Assembly: GCA_024134725.1 (NCBI GenBank)
Contig: CP099863.1
Span: forward strand, 2,475,501 to 2,539,500
DNA: 64,000 nucleotides
Source: Bacillus sp. 1780r2a1
GTDB lineage: Bacteria; Bacillota; Bacilli; Bacillales; Bacillaceae_H
Reading direction: 5' to 3'
The notes under the pieces are model-generated. The model ran no database searches, was not told where the DNA came from, and saw only the letters and a program-made list of their open reading frames with translations. Every line of letters starts with the position of its first letter. The stretch's first letter is position 1. Positions 27,717 to 35,564 of the stretch are shown one piece after another. Both the position numbers and the translations under genes were made by a program.

Positions 27717-29119
27717 AGAAGTTGTCCTTCGCTTTAACAACTAAGCTACGCCTTTTAATCAGCAGCTTGCTTTGCTTTGCAATTGTATTTTCATTTTTAT
27801 TTATCCAATTTCTTTACGAATCACTCTATGTAGACAAAACAGAAAGCTCGCTTGTAGCAGAAGGTCAACAAATTGCTGCTCATTATCATACCGGTGAGAT
27901 TTCCGATTTTTTAATTGGAAATGTAAATTGGCATAATACGGTTTCTGAGGCAGAAATCTTAATTTTTAATAATCCAGAAGAATTAAGCGGTTACTCTCCG
28001 TTCTCTAAAGAAGATAAACCGATCATTTCAAAAGCTGAACGAGAAAAACTCTTAAAAGGTGAATACATTGTTAAAAAAGGTTACGAAGAAAAATTTGAGC
28101 GCAACCTTATTGGTGCCATTGTCCCCCTAATTGATCAAAAAACAAACGAACTAGCAGGAATTGTTTATCTATATGTTCCTTTAGCTTCATTAAATGAAGT
28201 GTTTACAAAAGCAGCCAATATTTTGGCGATTGTGGCAATCATTACGTTTATTTTTCTTTATTTAATTGGAAATCGAATGACCAAAGCAATTGTAACTCCA
28301 TTACAGCGAATGAAAGCTGTCTCAAACGAGATCGCGAAAGGGAATTTTTCTATACGCATTCCTTCCAATAGCAATGACGAAGTTGGTCACTTAGCAGAAG
28401 CGTTTAACTCTATGGCATCTTCCTTAAAAAAAAGTGATGAACAAAAGCGTGAATTTCTCGCAAATGTAGCCCATGAACTACGCACACCTCTTAGCTATAT
28501 AAAGGGCTATAGTGAACTTTTACAGAATTCAACTATGAGCCAAAAAGAACGAAATGAATACTTGCACGTAATAGAACGAGAAACAACAAGGATGAATGCT
28601 CTTGTTCATGACCTATTGGATTTATCTCAGCTCCAGTCCGAAACAGTGACTATGATAAAGTCTCCGCTTGTTTTGGCTCAGCTGATTAATGAAACAATCG
28701 ATGTTTTGACCATTCACGCTGCTAAAAAACAGCTAACCGTCACAAGCAGATTAGACGAAGACATTATTATGAACGCAAACGAGCTTCGATTAAAACAGGT
28801 ATTCTATAATTTAATCCACAATTCAATTCGGTACACAAACGAGGGAGGGCACATTGATATTTCACTTTCTCATGATGAGCACAAAGTTCAAATTAGCGTA
28901 ACGGATACGGGAATCGGCATATCAAAAGCAGATTTAAGTCGCTTAGGAGAACGATTTTTCAGAGCCGATAAAGCTCGAACTCGTGAAAAAGGTGGAACAG
29001 GGCTTGGGTTAGCGATATCTAAAGAAATTATCCATTATCACGCTGGAAGCCTAGATTTTAAAAGCGAGATTGGTAATGGAACTACCGTTACGATTACGTT
29101 TCCTTACGAATCTTTTTAA
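27713..29119 (+). CDS. Membrane sensor histidine kinase
   Basis: A 468-residue kinase with two membrane helices (about residues 12-34 and 165-187) and an extracytoplasmic domain of about 130 residues between them. Then come a HAMP linker, a HisKA domain with phospho-accepting histidine in NVAHELRTPLSYIKGY (about 256), and an ATPase domain with N-box NLIHNSIRYTNEGG, G1 DTGIGIS and G2 GGTGLGLA. It is translationally coupled to the response regulator. No known sensor domain was recognised. The next gene, a YtkA-like lipoprotein, is convergent. Confidence 0.92.
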   Translation: MKKLSFALTTKLRLLISSLLCFAIVFSFLFIQFLYESLYVDKTESSLVAEGQQIAAHYHTGEISDFLIGNVNWHNTVSEAEILIFNNPEELSGYSPFSKEDKPIISKAEREKLLKGEYIVKKGYEEKFERNLIGAIVPLIDQKTNELAGIVYLYVPLASLNEVFTKAANILAIVAIITFIFLYLIGNRMTKAIVTPLQRMKAVSNEIAKGNFSIRIPSNSNDEVGHLAEAFNSMASSLKKSDEQKREFLANVAHELRTPLSYIKGYSELLQNSTMSQKERNEYLHVIERETTRMNALVHDLLDLSQLQSETVTMIKSPLVLAQLINETIDVLTIHAAKKQLTVTSRLDEDIIMNANELRLKQVFYNLIHNSIRYTNEGGHIDISLSHDEHKVQISVTDTGIGISKADLSRLGERFFRADKARTREKGGTGLGLAISKEIIHYHAGSLDFKSEIGNGTTVTITFPYESF

Positions 29120-29120
29120 C

Positions 29121-29150
29121 AACAAAAGCCTCTTTAAAGAGGCTTTGTTT
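29121..29150. terminator. Terminator between the kinase and lipoprotein genes
   Basis: AACAAAAGCCTCTTT and AAAGAGGCTTTGTTT pair almost perfectly, placed between convergent genes just after the kinase stop and touching the lipoprotein stop. Confidence 0.75.
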
Positions 29151-29541
29151 ATTTTACTTCTATACGTATTTTAGGCATATTATGAGAGTCCTTGGCTGTC
29201 ACATGGGATTGAACTGTATAAATGCCAGGTTCTTGAAAATCAGTTGCTACTTCATATATTCCACCTTTACGATGCTTAGCTTTTATCATGTCCCCTTGCC
29301 CTTCTGCATTTTCTTTCTCAATTTCAAATTGCACGTCATCTGCGTCTTCAACTTTTTCATTTCCATATGTAACTACAGCTTCAAAGATAACGGTTTCATT
29401 TTTACCTACTTCAGAAGGTCCATTCAGCTTTACATCTAACATTTTAGGATCTTCAGCACTCGCTTCTTGCTCTTGATTCACGCCACACCCCATCAAAAGA
29501 CCACACATGCTTACTAAACATATTATTTTCTTTGCTTTCAC
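29149..29541 (-). CDS. YtkA/FixH-like lipoprotein
   Basis: A 130-residue lipoprotein. The signal peptide ends in lipobox LLMGC (Cys about residue 19), followed by an immunoglobulin-like beta domain of the YtkA/FixH type (LNGPSEVGKNETVIFEAVVTYG ... GGIYEVATDFQEPGIYTVQSHVTA). Translation starts at GTG after GGGAGAGGTC. The family is found with copper and cytochrome-oxidase assembly genes, but its role here is unknown. CopC/CopD-like genes lie 5 kb away. Confidence 0.78.
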   Translation of the reverse strand: MKAKKIICLVSMCGLLMGCGVNQEQEASAEDPKMLDVKLNGPSEVGKNETVIFEAVVTYGNEKVEDADDVQFEIEKENAEGQGDMIKAKHRKGGIYEVATDFQEPGIYTVQSHVTAKDSHNMPKIRIEVK

Positions 29542-29631
29542 GTTGACCTCTCCCTTCTATATTAGTCCCCTCATTATTTACTATAAACTGTAAATGTGAG
29601 AAAATCATGAAGTTTTTTCAAAATCTCATTC

Positions 29632-29660
29632 TTTACAAAAGATCAGCTCTCTATTATTAT
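29632..29660 (+). promoter_or_regulatory. Predicted promoter of the degenerate ABC gene
   Basis: TTTACA and TATTAT are about 17 bp apart. The -10 element directly abuts the Zur-like box. Confidence 0.45.
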
Positions 29661-29681
29661 AAATAATAATTATTACGATTT
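29661..29681. promoter_or_regulatory. Zur-type operator
   Basis: AAATAATAATTATTACGATTT matches the remembered Bacillus Zur box AAATCGTAATNATTACGATTT at 18 of 20 fixed positions; the right half is perfect. Fur and PerR consensus sequences fit less well. It overlaps the expected transcription start of the degenerate ABC ATPase gene. Confidence 0.55.
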
Positions 29682-29706
29682 ATTCTCGAAAAAAGAAGGT
29701 GTTTGT

Positions 29707-30381
29707 ATGTCTACTTTACTAGAAGTTCAAGGCATTTCAAAAACGTATGGAAATACAGCTGTTCTTCGCAACCTATCATTTACAGCAAGCGGAGGTGCTA
29801 TTACAACAATTATATCCGCTGACTATAAAAAGTTAACTGCATTACTCGAGCTATTATCTCTTTCAAGCGATCCCGATATAGGGGACATTTTGCTAAACGA
29901 TAGCTCTTTGCTTCGTATTAGGGCAAAAGAACGCAGAAAACTGAAGTTAAAAATTCAAGAGCTGAACCCGCATCAGAGAATTAATGCTCACTCTCAGGAA
30001 ACATGCACAGAATTTCTTGAAAAAATTATTCAAACTATTCCTGATAGTATTCAACCTACAAATAGTAATAAACTAATTTCCAATGCTATTACCCTATGCT
30101 CAGTTTCACAATCTTTATTGCATCAACCTATGTGCTCATTATCAAAAGCAGATAAAGAGCAGCTTCTTTTGGTAAGTTGTTTACTCGTCTCACCTGCACT
30201 TTTACTAGTAAATAGCCTAGCATATGAGTACAGTGAGTCGTTTTACGAGGCCCTACATAAGCTAAGGCAAGGCCTCGACATTCCTATCTTATTTATAACA
30301 CAGACGCTACCTAAACAACTTCGTACTTCTAGTACTTACTTAGAAAATCATACACTTCAAGATTCCTTACCTATGCAATAG
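29707..30381 (+). CDS. Degenerate ABC ATPase-like protein (nucleotide-binding motifs lost)
   Basis: A 224-residue protein with the outline of an ABC ATPase of the LolD/MacB type. It starts LLEVQGISKTYGNTAVLRNLSF, and the segment order is conserved, but all catalytic motifs are replaced. The Walker A position reads ISADYKKLTALL, the signature reads SLSKADKEQ, the Walker B position reads LLLVNSLAYE without the Asp-Glu pair, and the H-loop reads ITQT. The frame is intact, with a ribosome binding site, promoter and terminator, so it looks like an expressed pseudoenzyme rather than a decaying gene. No permease lies nearby. Function unknown; zinc-dependent control is suggested by the operator. Confidence 0.75.
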   Translation: MSTLLEVQGISKTYGNTAVLRNLSFTASGGAITTIISADYKKLTALLELLSLSSDPDIGDILLNDSSLLRIRAKERRKLKLKIQELNPHQRINAHSQETCTEFLEKIIQTIPDSIQPTNSNKLISNAITLCSVSQSLLHQPMCSLSKADKEQLLLVSCLLVSPALLLVNSLAYEYSESFYEALHKLRQGLDIPILFITQTLPKQLRTSSTYLENHTLQDSLPMQ

Positions 30382-30396
30382 TTGCATAGGTTTTTT
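30369..30396 (+). terminator. Terminator with the stop codon in its loop
   Basis: ACCTATGCAA and TTGCATAGG pair around TAG, which is the stop codon of the degenerate ABC gene, followed by six T. Confidence 0.8.
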
Positions 30397-30589
30397 CATT
30401 AACTCGTATATAGCAGTACGGAACTGTTATAAAACGTGAAGTAAATGACCTCTGAACGCTTATTAATGTTAAGAAAACACCACCTCTCATTTTTAAATGT
30501 TGACGTATTTAATTATTTGCTAGCTCTATAAACAAATTCTATATTCTATTTTTTGGCTCAGTAAAACTAAAAAGTTAACTCTTCTTTCT

Positions 30590-30615
30590 GTTTAATGATT
30601 GATTAAAACGGGTAA
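30590..30615 (+). promoter_or_regulatory. Sigma-B-type promoter
   Basis: GTTTAA and GGGTAA are separated by 14 bp, an excellent fit to the general-stress sigma-B consensus. It lies 75 bp before the DJ-1 family gene. Nothing else recognisable lies between 30397 and this site. Confidence 0.6.
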
Positions 30616-30689
30616 GAAAAATGTAGATGAATAAGATACTCGCTATCGTTTCATATTAACAATGGAACAATTTACTAGGAGGTTTTTTC

Positions 30690-31355
30690 ATGGCACGTAT
30701 ATTAGCCGTACTATCAAGCGGATACGAAGAAAAAGAATATAAAACTGGATGGTGGGCAGAAGAACTATTTGCTCCTCTTTTAAAGCTAGAAGAAGCAGGT
30801 CACACTGTTGACTTAGCATCACCTTTAGGCGGAAAACCAACATTAGATGAACGCAGTATTTCAAAAGACTTTGATCCAAACGGTACGTACAAAGAGCTTG
30901 TAGAAACTGGACGAGCAGATCAAACAATGAAACTAGAGGAAGTTAACGCATCAAACTATGATGCAATTTTAGTTGTTGGGGGTCATGGTGCAATGTTTGA
31001 CCTTGCAAAAAATGTTCACCTTCATCAATTAATGAACGATGTCTATAACAAAGGTGGCATCTTAGCAGCAGAATGTCACGGCCCTTCTGTGTTTGCTTTC
31101 TTAAAAGACAAGAATGAGAAGCTATTAATTGAAGGCCTCGACGTGACGGGCTATCCTGATGCAATTGAACCTGACGAAGTACTTCCTTTTCTACCTTATA
31201 GCTTAGAACAAGAGCTTAGCAAAATTGCTAATTATTTACCTGAAATGGATAAAAAAGCTTATGCCGTTTGGGCTAACGACCAAATCGTTACAAGCCGTGA
31301 CCCGTTCTCTTCAGAACTGATGGGTGATGAACTAGTGAAAAAGCTGAATGCTTAA
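30690..31355 (+). CDS. DJ-1/PfpI family protein (Hsp31-like glyoxalase/chaperone)
   Basis: A 221-residue class I glutamine amidotransferase-like protein. The conserved glutamate lies in the SGYEEKEYKTGWWAEE region (residues about 10-25) and the nucleophilic cysteine in AAECHGPSVF (about 130), preceded by VVGGHGAMFDL. The tryptophans and insertion resemble the Hsp31-like branch, whose members detoxify methylglyoxal or act as stress chaperones. The start follows AGGAGG. A sigma-B-type promoter and a strong terminator mark it as a single stress gene. Confidence 0.88.
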   Translation: MARILAVLSSGYEEKEYKTGWWAEELFAPLLKLEEAGHTVDLASPLGGKPTLDERSISKDFDPNGTYKELVETGRADQTMKLEEVNASNYDAILVVGGHGAMFDLAKNVHLHQLMNDVYNKGGILAAECHGPSVFAFLKDKNEKLLIEGLDVTGYPDAIEPDEVLPFLPYSLEQELSKIANYLPEMDKKAYAVWANDQIVTSRDPFSSELMGDELVKKLNA

Positions 31356-31362
31356 ACTGATT

Positions 31363-31405
31363 AACCCCCTTTACTTTCACCATGCTGAAAGTAAAGGGGG
31401 TTTTA
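31363..31405 (+). terminator. Terminator of the DJ-1 family gene
   Basis: CCCCCTTTACTTTCA and TGAAAGTAAAGGGGG form a perfect 15-bp stem with a 6-nt loop, followed by TTTT. Confidence 0.9.
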
Positions 31406-31431
31406 TAATTCAATCATTTTACTTCTCACTC

Positions 31432-31581
31432 TCAATTATTTTTAACTTTAGCAGCATCTACAATAATAGTCTTTCCAAAGTCCGGTTGTTGAGTCGACAA
31501 GAGCTCTAATGTTCCATTACGATACACGTGAATTAGCTTATACGATTTGCTGTTATAAAAAACGTTATCTCCCACCTTCAT
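31432..31581 (-). CDS. Small protein of 49 residues, unknown function
   Basis: This short reverse-strand gene starts MKVGDNVFYNSKSYKLIHVY and ends VDAAKVKNN. An excellent AAGGAGG site lies 8 nt before the ATG, and codon use resembles the neighbours. Its pattern of short beta strands with a GDxVxYxxxxYxLxxVYxNGxLEL layout suggests a single SH3/KOW-like barrel, which is only a guess. It stands between the DJ-1 gene and the ABC exporter. Confidence 0.75.
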   Translation of the reverse strand: MKVGDNVFYNSKSYKLIHVYRNGTLELLSTQQPDFGKTIIVDAAKVKNN

Positions 31582-31681
31582 TGTCTATCCCTCCTTTTTT
31601 CAGTAAATGGTTTTAACGTTCACTTTATCATAGCCCTAGGTTATCTCACAATAGCTTCGACAAAGATAGTGGTTTTCCACT

Positions 31682-31712
31682 AAAAAAAGCGCACTAGCAA
31701 GCTAGTACGCTT
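31682..31712 (-). terminator. Terminator of the ABC exporter gene
   Basis: GCGCACTAGC and GCTAGTACGC pair around AA, with seven A giving a T-run on the reverse strand. Confidence 0.8.
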
Positions 31713-31723
31713 CTTCTACATTA

Positions 31724-33457
31724 TCAAGATTCTGTTTGGAACTGCTGTTGAACCAAGCGGCGATAAAAGCTATGCGTGCTTAGAAGCTCTTCGTGTGTCC
31801 CCTTCCCCGTTACTTCTCCATCTTCAATTACTACGATTTGATCAGCATTTATCACCGTAGATAACCGGTGTGCAATGACAAGGGAAGTTCGCCCCTTCAT
31901 GACTCGCTCAAGCGACTCTTGGACAAGCTTTTCAGATTCGGAATCAAGGCTTGCCGTCGCTTCATCAAGAAGTAAGAATTGAGGATTACGAAGCAATGCT
32001 CTTGCAATCGCAATCCGTTGACGCTGACCTCCAGATAAGTTTACTCCTCTTTCACCAAGCATTGTATCATATCCATCATCAAAATTAGCAATGAACTCAT
32101 GAGCATTTGCCTGTTTCGTTGCTTCAACAATTTCAGCATCTGAAATTGTTTTCTCTAGCCCATACGTTAGGTTTTCACGAATTGTTCCTGCTAAAATCGG
32201 CGAGTCTTGTTGTACATAACTAAACAACTGGCGCCACGCTCTGAGGTTAATTGCTCGACTATCTGTATCCTCTAATAGAATTTGGCCAGAAGATGGGGCA
32301 TAAAAACGCTCAAGCAGTGAAAAAACAGTTGACTTCCCAGCGCCACTTGGACCAACTAATGCCGTCACTTCGCCCTTTTGAGCTGAAAATGAAATGTTTT
32401 TCAACACCAATTTTTCCTCGTATTTAAATGCAACGTCTTTAAACGTTAACTCACCAATATATTTAACTTGTTGTCCGTCTTGAAAAGACTCTTCTTTTTC
32501 TTCTAGAATAGCAAAAATGCGCTCTGATGCACCTTTCGTTTGTTGAAAACTTGTAATAAAGCGAGTAAGTGAACCAACAGGCACCATAATTTGAAAGAGA
32601 TAAAGAACAAACGCTACTAGCTCTCCTGCACTAATAAACCCTTGGCTAACGCGATATGCACCAAACCCTACAATTGCAATCATAACGCTTGTCATCACCG
32701 TACTAATAATCGGCGTTATAATTGCTTCAATTTTTGCACGGCGTATCCCAAATAAAAAAAGTGAGTGGAACGAGCGCTTCCCCTCTTCAATTTCTTTCTT
32801 TTCAGAGCTAGATACTTTAATTAAGCGTATTTCACTAAGCATTTGAGCTAAAAATGCCGTGAGCTTTGACATTTTATCCTGCTGCTCACGAGAAATTTTA
32901 TGAATCTTTCGTGCAAGCGGCATAACAAGTAAAAACATTATCGGGATAACAGCTAGCAAAATGAGCGTCATCGGAACATCTAACGTAAACAAAATAATAA
33001 TTGATATACTAATCGATAAAATATTTTTAACAAATTCTATCATTTCTGTCGATAGCAAGTTCATTACAATGGTTGTATCATTTGTAATTCGACTCACCAT
33101 TTCGCCAGATCGATTGCGGTCATAAAACGAAACCGGCAGTTTAACAAGCTTATCCCAAATGGTCGTACGCAGCTTCTCAACTACACCTTGACCCACTTGG
33201 GCCAGAAGATATAGAGATAAGGCACTCGTGATCATTTGAATAATAAATAAGCCTACTAAAGCTGCAACCATTTGTTTAGATACACCGCTATTAATTGTAT
33301 CCATCAACTCTTTAATCATAAGAGGGATAACAAGAGAAGCTCCTGTATTTACTAGTGCAAAAAGTAAAGAGATACTCAGCTTTCCTTTTGATGGATCCGT
33401 TAGCCTCCAAAGCTTTTTAAATGAAAAGTTCGTTTTAACTTCTTTGTATTTGTTCAT
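31724..33457 (-). CDS. ABC multidrug exporter, half-transporter (BmrA-like)
   Basis: A 577-residue fusion of a six-helix membrane domain (about residues 20-320) and an ATPase domain. The ATPase has Walker A GPSGAGKST (about 373), the Q-loop, signature LSGGQRQR (about 478), Walker B LLLDEATAS and AHRLST. It works as a homodimer that exports drugs or lipids. Its length and SFYDRNRSGEMVSRITND coupling region match BmrA/LmrA. An AGAAGG site precedes the ATG. It is a single gene with its own terminator. Confidence 0.92.
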   Translation of the reverse strand: MNKYKEVKTNFSFKKLWRLTDPSKGKLSISLLFALVNTGASLVIPLMIKELMDTINSGVSKQMVAALVGLFIIQMITSALSLYLLAQVGQGVVEKLRTTIWDKLVKLPVSFYDRNRSGEMVSRITNDTTIVMNLLSTEMIEFVKNILSISISIIILFTLDVPMTLILLAVIPIMFLLVMPLARKIHKISREQQDKMSKLTAFLAQMLSEIRLIKVSSSEKKEIEEGKRSFHSLFLFGIRRAKIEAIITPIISTVMTSVMIAIVGFGAYRVSQGFISAGELVAFVLYLFQIMVPVGSLTRFITSFQQTKGASERIFAILEEKEESFQDGQQVKYIGELTFKDVAFKYEEKLVLKNISFSAQKGEVTALVGPSGAGKSTVFSLLERFYAPSSGQILLEDTDSRAINLRAWRQLFSYVQQDSPILAGTIRENLTYGLEKTISDAEIVEATKQANAHEFIANFDDGYDTMLGERGVNLSGGQRQRIAIARALLRNPQFLLLDEATASLDSESEKLVQESLERVMKGRTSLVIAHRLSTVINADQIVVIEDGEVTGKGTHEELLSTHSFYRRLVQQQFQTES

Positions 33458-33558
33458 AATTTACCTTCTATCTTTTTAATTTCTACTTTTTCCGTTTCTA
33501 TTGTACACGAAATGAAAGCAAATATAGAAATATTTGCTTTTCCTTTACACTCGTCTAT

Positions 33559-33586
33559 ACCTGATACAAGAGCTTGTCATAAGATA
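33559..33586 (+). promoter_or_regulatory. Candidate sigma-K promoter of the GerP-like gene
   Basis: AC and CATAAGATA are separated by 17 bp, matching the mother-cell sigma-K consensus AC-N16/17-CATANNNTA. It lies 30 bp before the start codon. Confidence 0.5.
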
Positions 33587-33615
33587 TAAAGAGTGTTCAA
33601 GAAAGGTTGATGATT

Positions 33616-33813
33616 ATGCCCGTTTGGATTAAATCCGTATATATTGGAAAAATCACCGGTGGAATCGTTAATTTTGGTGACGTATGCTATATTTCTCCTT
33701 TCACTAACTCAAAAGAAAATAGCGGACCGCCCATAACAGGTGATGAACCAGCTGACAATAGCCAATCAGCTGAAAGATTACCGCAACGAAAAAAGACTTT
33801 CAAACAACGTTGA
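33616..33813 (+). CDS. GerPA/GerPF-family spore germination protein
   Basis: A 65-residue protein with the GerP hallmark GGIVNFGDVCYISP (about residues 13-26), where GerPA/GerPF have GGxVNFGD...ISP. GerP proteins are made late in the mother cell and help germinants pass the spore coat. The start at 33616 is preferred over upstream in-frame TTG/ATG codons because AAAGG lies 9 nt before it. It is a lone gene away from a gerPABCDEF operon. The last codons are part of the terminator. Confidence 0.8.
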   Translation: MPVWIKSVYIGKITGGIVNFGDVCYISPFTNSKENSGPPITGDEPADNSQSAERLPQRKKTFKQR

Positions 33814-33823
33814 AAGTCTTTTT
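33789..33823. terminator. Bidirectional terminator overlapping the GerP-like stop
   Basis: AAAAAGACTTTCAA and TTGAAAGTCTTTTT pair around a 6-nt loop between convergent genes. Confidence 0.85.
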
Positions 33824-33825
33824 CA

Positions 33826-34887
33826 TTAAAAAGAAATGCTTGTAATCATAGCAATGTATAAAGAAAATACAAATAGTGTTCCACTTAGCAAGCTAAACCA
33901 CGCATTTATTTTTTTGTGAAAAATCACAAAGATATATGCAAGAAAAAAGATTGCTAAAAACGAGAAAATTGCGCCTACAATTGTAAACTGAAACGTAATT
34001 GGTAAAGTAATGGGCTGACCATAAATAAACGGAAGCAGAGAATTTGCTTCGGCATGTTGCAGATTCGTAGGCGGTGATTGGTTGACCATCACGCCTGTTA
34101 TAAAGAAAATAATCAGCAAGGTCACCGCTTCAACTCGTAGCCACCCAGTTGGGCGAAAAGTATGTGAGTTTTTCACTTTACGAAGCAAGATACCATTGAT
34201 TACTGCAAACGCAACTAATAAAATAATGCTTATTTGCTTAAGTAATAAACCTTGTCCATAGTTTGTCGACCATGAATTTACGTAGTTAGGCAGCCCTACT
34301 ATAATAAGCATAGCAATTACTCCACTTAGTGAAAGTAAAATAAAACATCCAATCGCAAAAGGCGTAAACCATGTTAAAAAAGCTTTCCAATTCACAGGTT
34401 TTTTTATAAAGAATGAAACCGTTAAAATAACTCCGCTCCAAAGACCAACAAACAGTACGTGAAGGAAATGTGAAAGCATACCGTTTACCGGTGATATTGA
34501 TGCGGCGTGACCAGCATAAGAAACCCCTACCACTAGACCAATAGTTAGTAATGTATAGATATGAGGATGACTTTTTACAACAATTGTAAGAATCAATAAC
34601 ATGGAACAAAGTACAACAATCAACCATGCATGACCTGTTTTACTTCCAAACAATACCACCTGAAGAGTATCTGAAAAACCTCTAATTTTTGAAAATGCAA
34701 GCACAATTTCTAAAGCTGGGCCTATAGAAAAAATCCCTACCGTAAGAGCACTGGCAATTAACCACTTACTAGATATGCTTAAAATAGGCTTATTTTCTTC
34801 AGAAACATACTGTAAAACTGCTGTACCGAGTAACAACGCTAAGCTAATATACGTTAGCCATTCAAATAATGGTAAAACTATTGGCAT
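33826..34887 (-). CDS. CopD-family copper protein (YcnJ C-terminal half-like)
   Basis: A 353-residue membrane protein with about eight or nine helices and the CopD domain (about residues 130-260), including HAASISPVNGMLSHFLHVLFVGLWSGV with its histidines. The start at 34887 is chosen over a longer frame because AAAGGC precedes it and it lies 4 bp after the CopC stop. CopC and CopD together are thought to import or handle copper. In B. subtilis the two domains are fused in YcnJ; here they are separate adjacent genes. Confidence 0.85.
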   Translation of the reverse strand: MPIVLPLFEWLTYISLALLLGTAVLQYVSEENKPILSISSKWLIASALTVGIFSIGPALEIVLAFSKIRGFSDTLQVVLFGSKTGHAWLIVVLCSMLLILTIVVKSHPHIYTLLTIGLVVGVSYAGHAASISPVNGMLSHFLHVLFVGLWSGVILTVSFFIKKPVNWKAFLTWFTPFAIGCFILLSLSGVIAMLIIVGLPNYVNSWSTNYGQGLLLKQISIILLVAFAVINGILLRKVKNSHTFRPTGWLRVEAVTLLIIFFITGVMVNQSPPTNLQHAEANSLLPFIYGQPITLPITFQFTIVGAIFSFLAIFFLAYIFVIFHKKINAWFSLLSGTLFVFSLYIAMITSISF

Positions 34888-34891
34888 TAAA

Positions 34892-35437
34892 TCAGCCTTT
34901 CTTTTTTCTAAACACAAAGATAAGTGCTACTGCGACGATAAGTACTGCTACAATCATGATAACGAAGAAAGATGAATTTTCGTTTGTTGATTCAGCTTTT
35001 GTTTGCTCATCCGAAGAGCTGCTTTTTTCAGCTTCTTCTGTAGCAGGCTCTTTTTGTGTTTCTTTATTCTCAGGTAGTGCTTCGTCTTCAGCCACATTCA
35101 CAGTAAATGAAATTGCATCTTCCATGACATGTCCATCTTCTCCTACAATGTTCCATTTCACTTCATACTCTCCATTTGGAAGCGGCTCTTGAAATGTACC
35201 TGTTAAATCATGACCTGATACTTCCTGTGCATCAATAGTAAGTTCTTGTCCATCTTTTTTCACAGTCATTGTACTTACTTTTTCAATATGCGTCTCAAAA
35301 CTAAGTTTAATTTCAGTTAGCGGAGACGTAACCGTTGCTCCATTCTCAGGTACGGTTGTTTGAACATGCGTATGTGCAAAGCTCACCGTTGGAAGAGTAA
35401 ATAACATTACCAATAAACACATTATTAATTTTTTCAT
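34892..35437 (-). CDS. CopC-domain copper-binding protein with C-terminal membrane anchor
   Basis: A 181-residue exported protein. The signal peptide is cleaved at SFA-HTH, so a copper-ligand histidine becomes the new N-terminus. The CopC beta-sandwich (about residues 21-118) carries HTHVQTTVPENGATV at the start and VGEDGHVMEDAISF at the end. An acidic, Ser/Glu-rich linker (about 118-152) and a membrane helix with Lys-rich end follow. It precedes the CopD gene by 4 bp. A role in copper uptake or storage is inferred from the family. Confidence 0.88.
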   Translation of the reverse strand: MKKLIMCLLVMLFTLPTVSFAHTHVQTTVPENGATVTSPLTEIKLSFETHIEKVSTMTVKKDGQELTIDAQEVSGHDLTGTFQEPLPNGEYEVKWNIVGEDGHVMEDAISFTVNVAEDEALPENKETQKEPATEEAEKSSSSDEQTKAESTNENSSFFVIMIVAVLIVAVALIFVFRKKKG

Positions 35438-35564
35438 TAATTTTCACCTTCATTTGCGTTTTCTTATGTATTTCTTATTATCCATTACCAAGTTTACGTT
35501 TTTCTTATCCTATTCTCAATAAACAACACAATTTTGCTACAAAAAATTCACAACTATATTTCCG

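Noticed and set aside
29661-29681. Fur or PerR box before the degenerate ABC gene
   Set aside because: Fur (12 of 14) and PerR (11 of 14) fit less well than Zur (18 of 20), and the ATTACGATTT half is specific to Zur.
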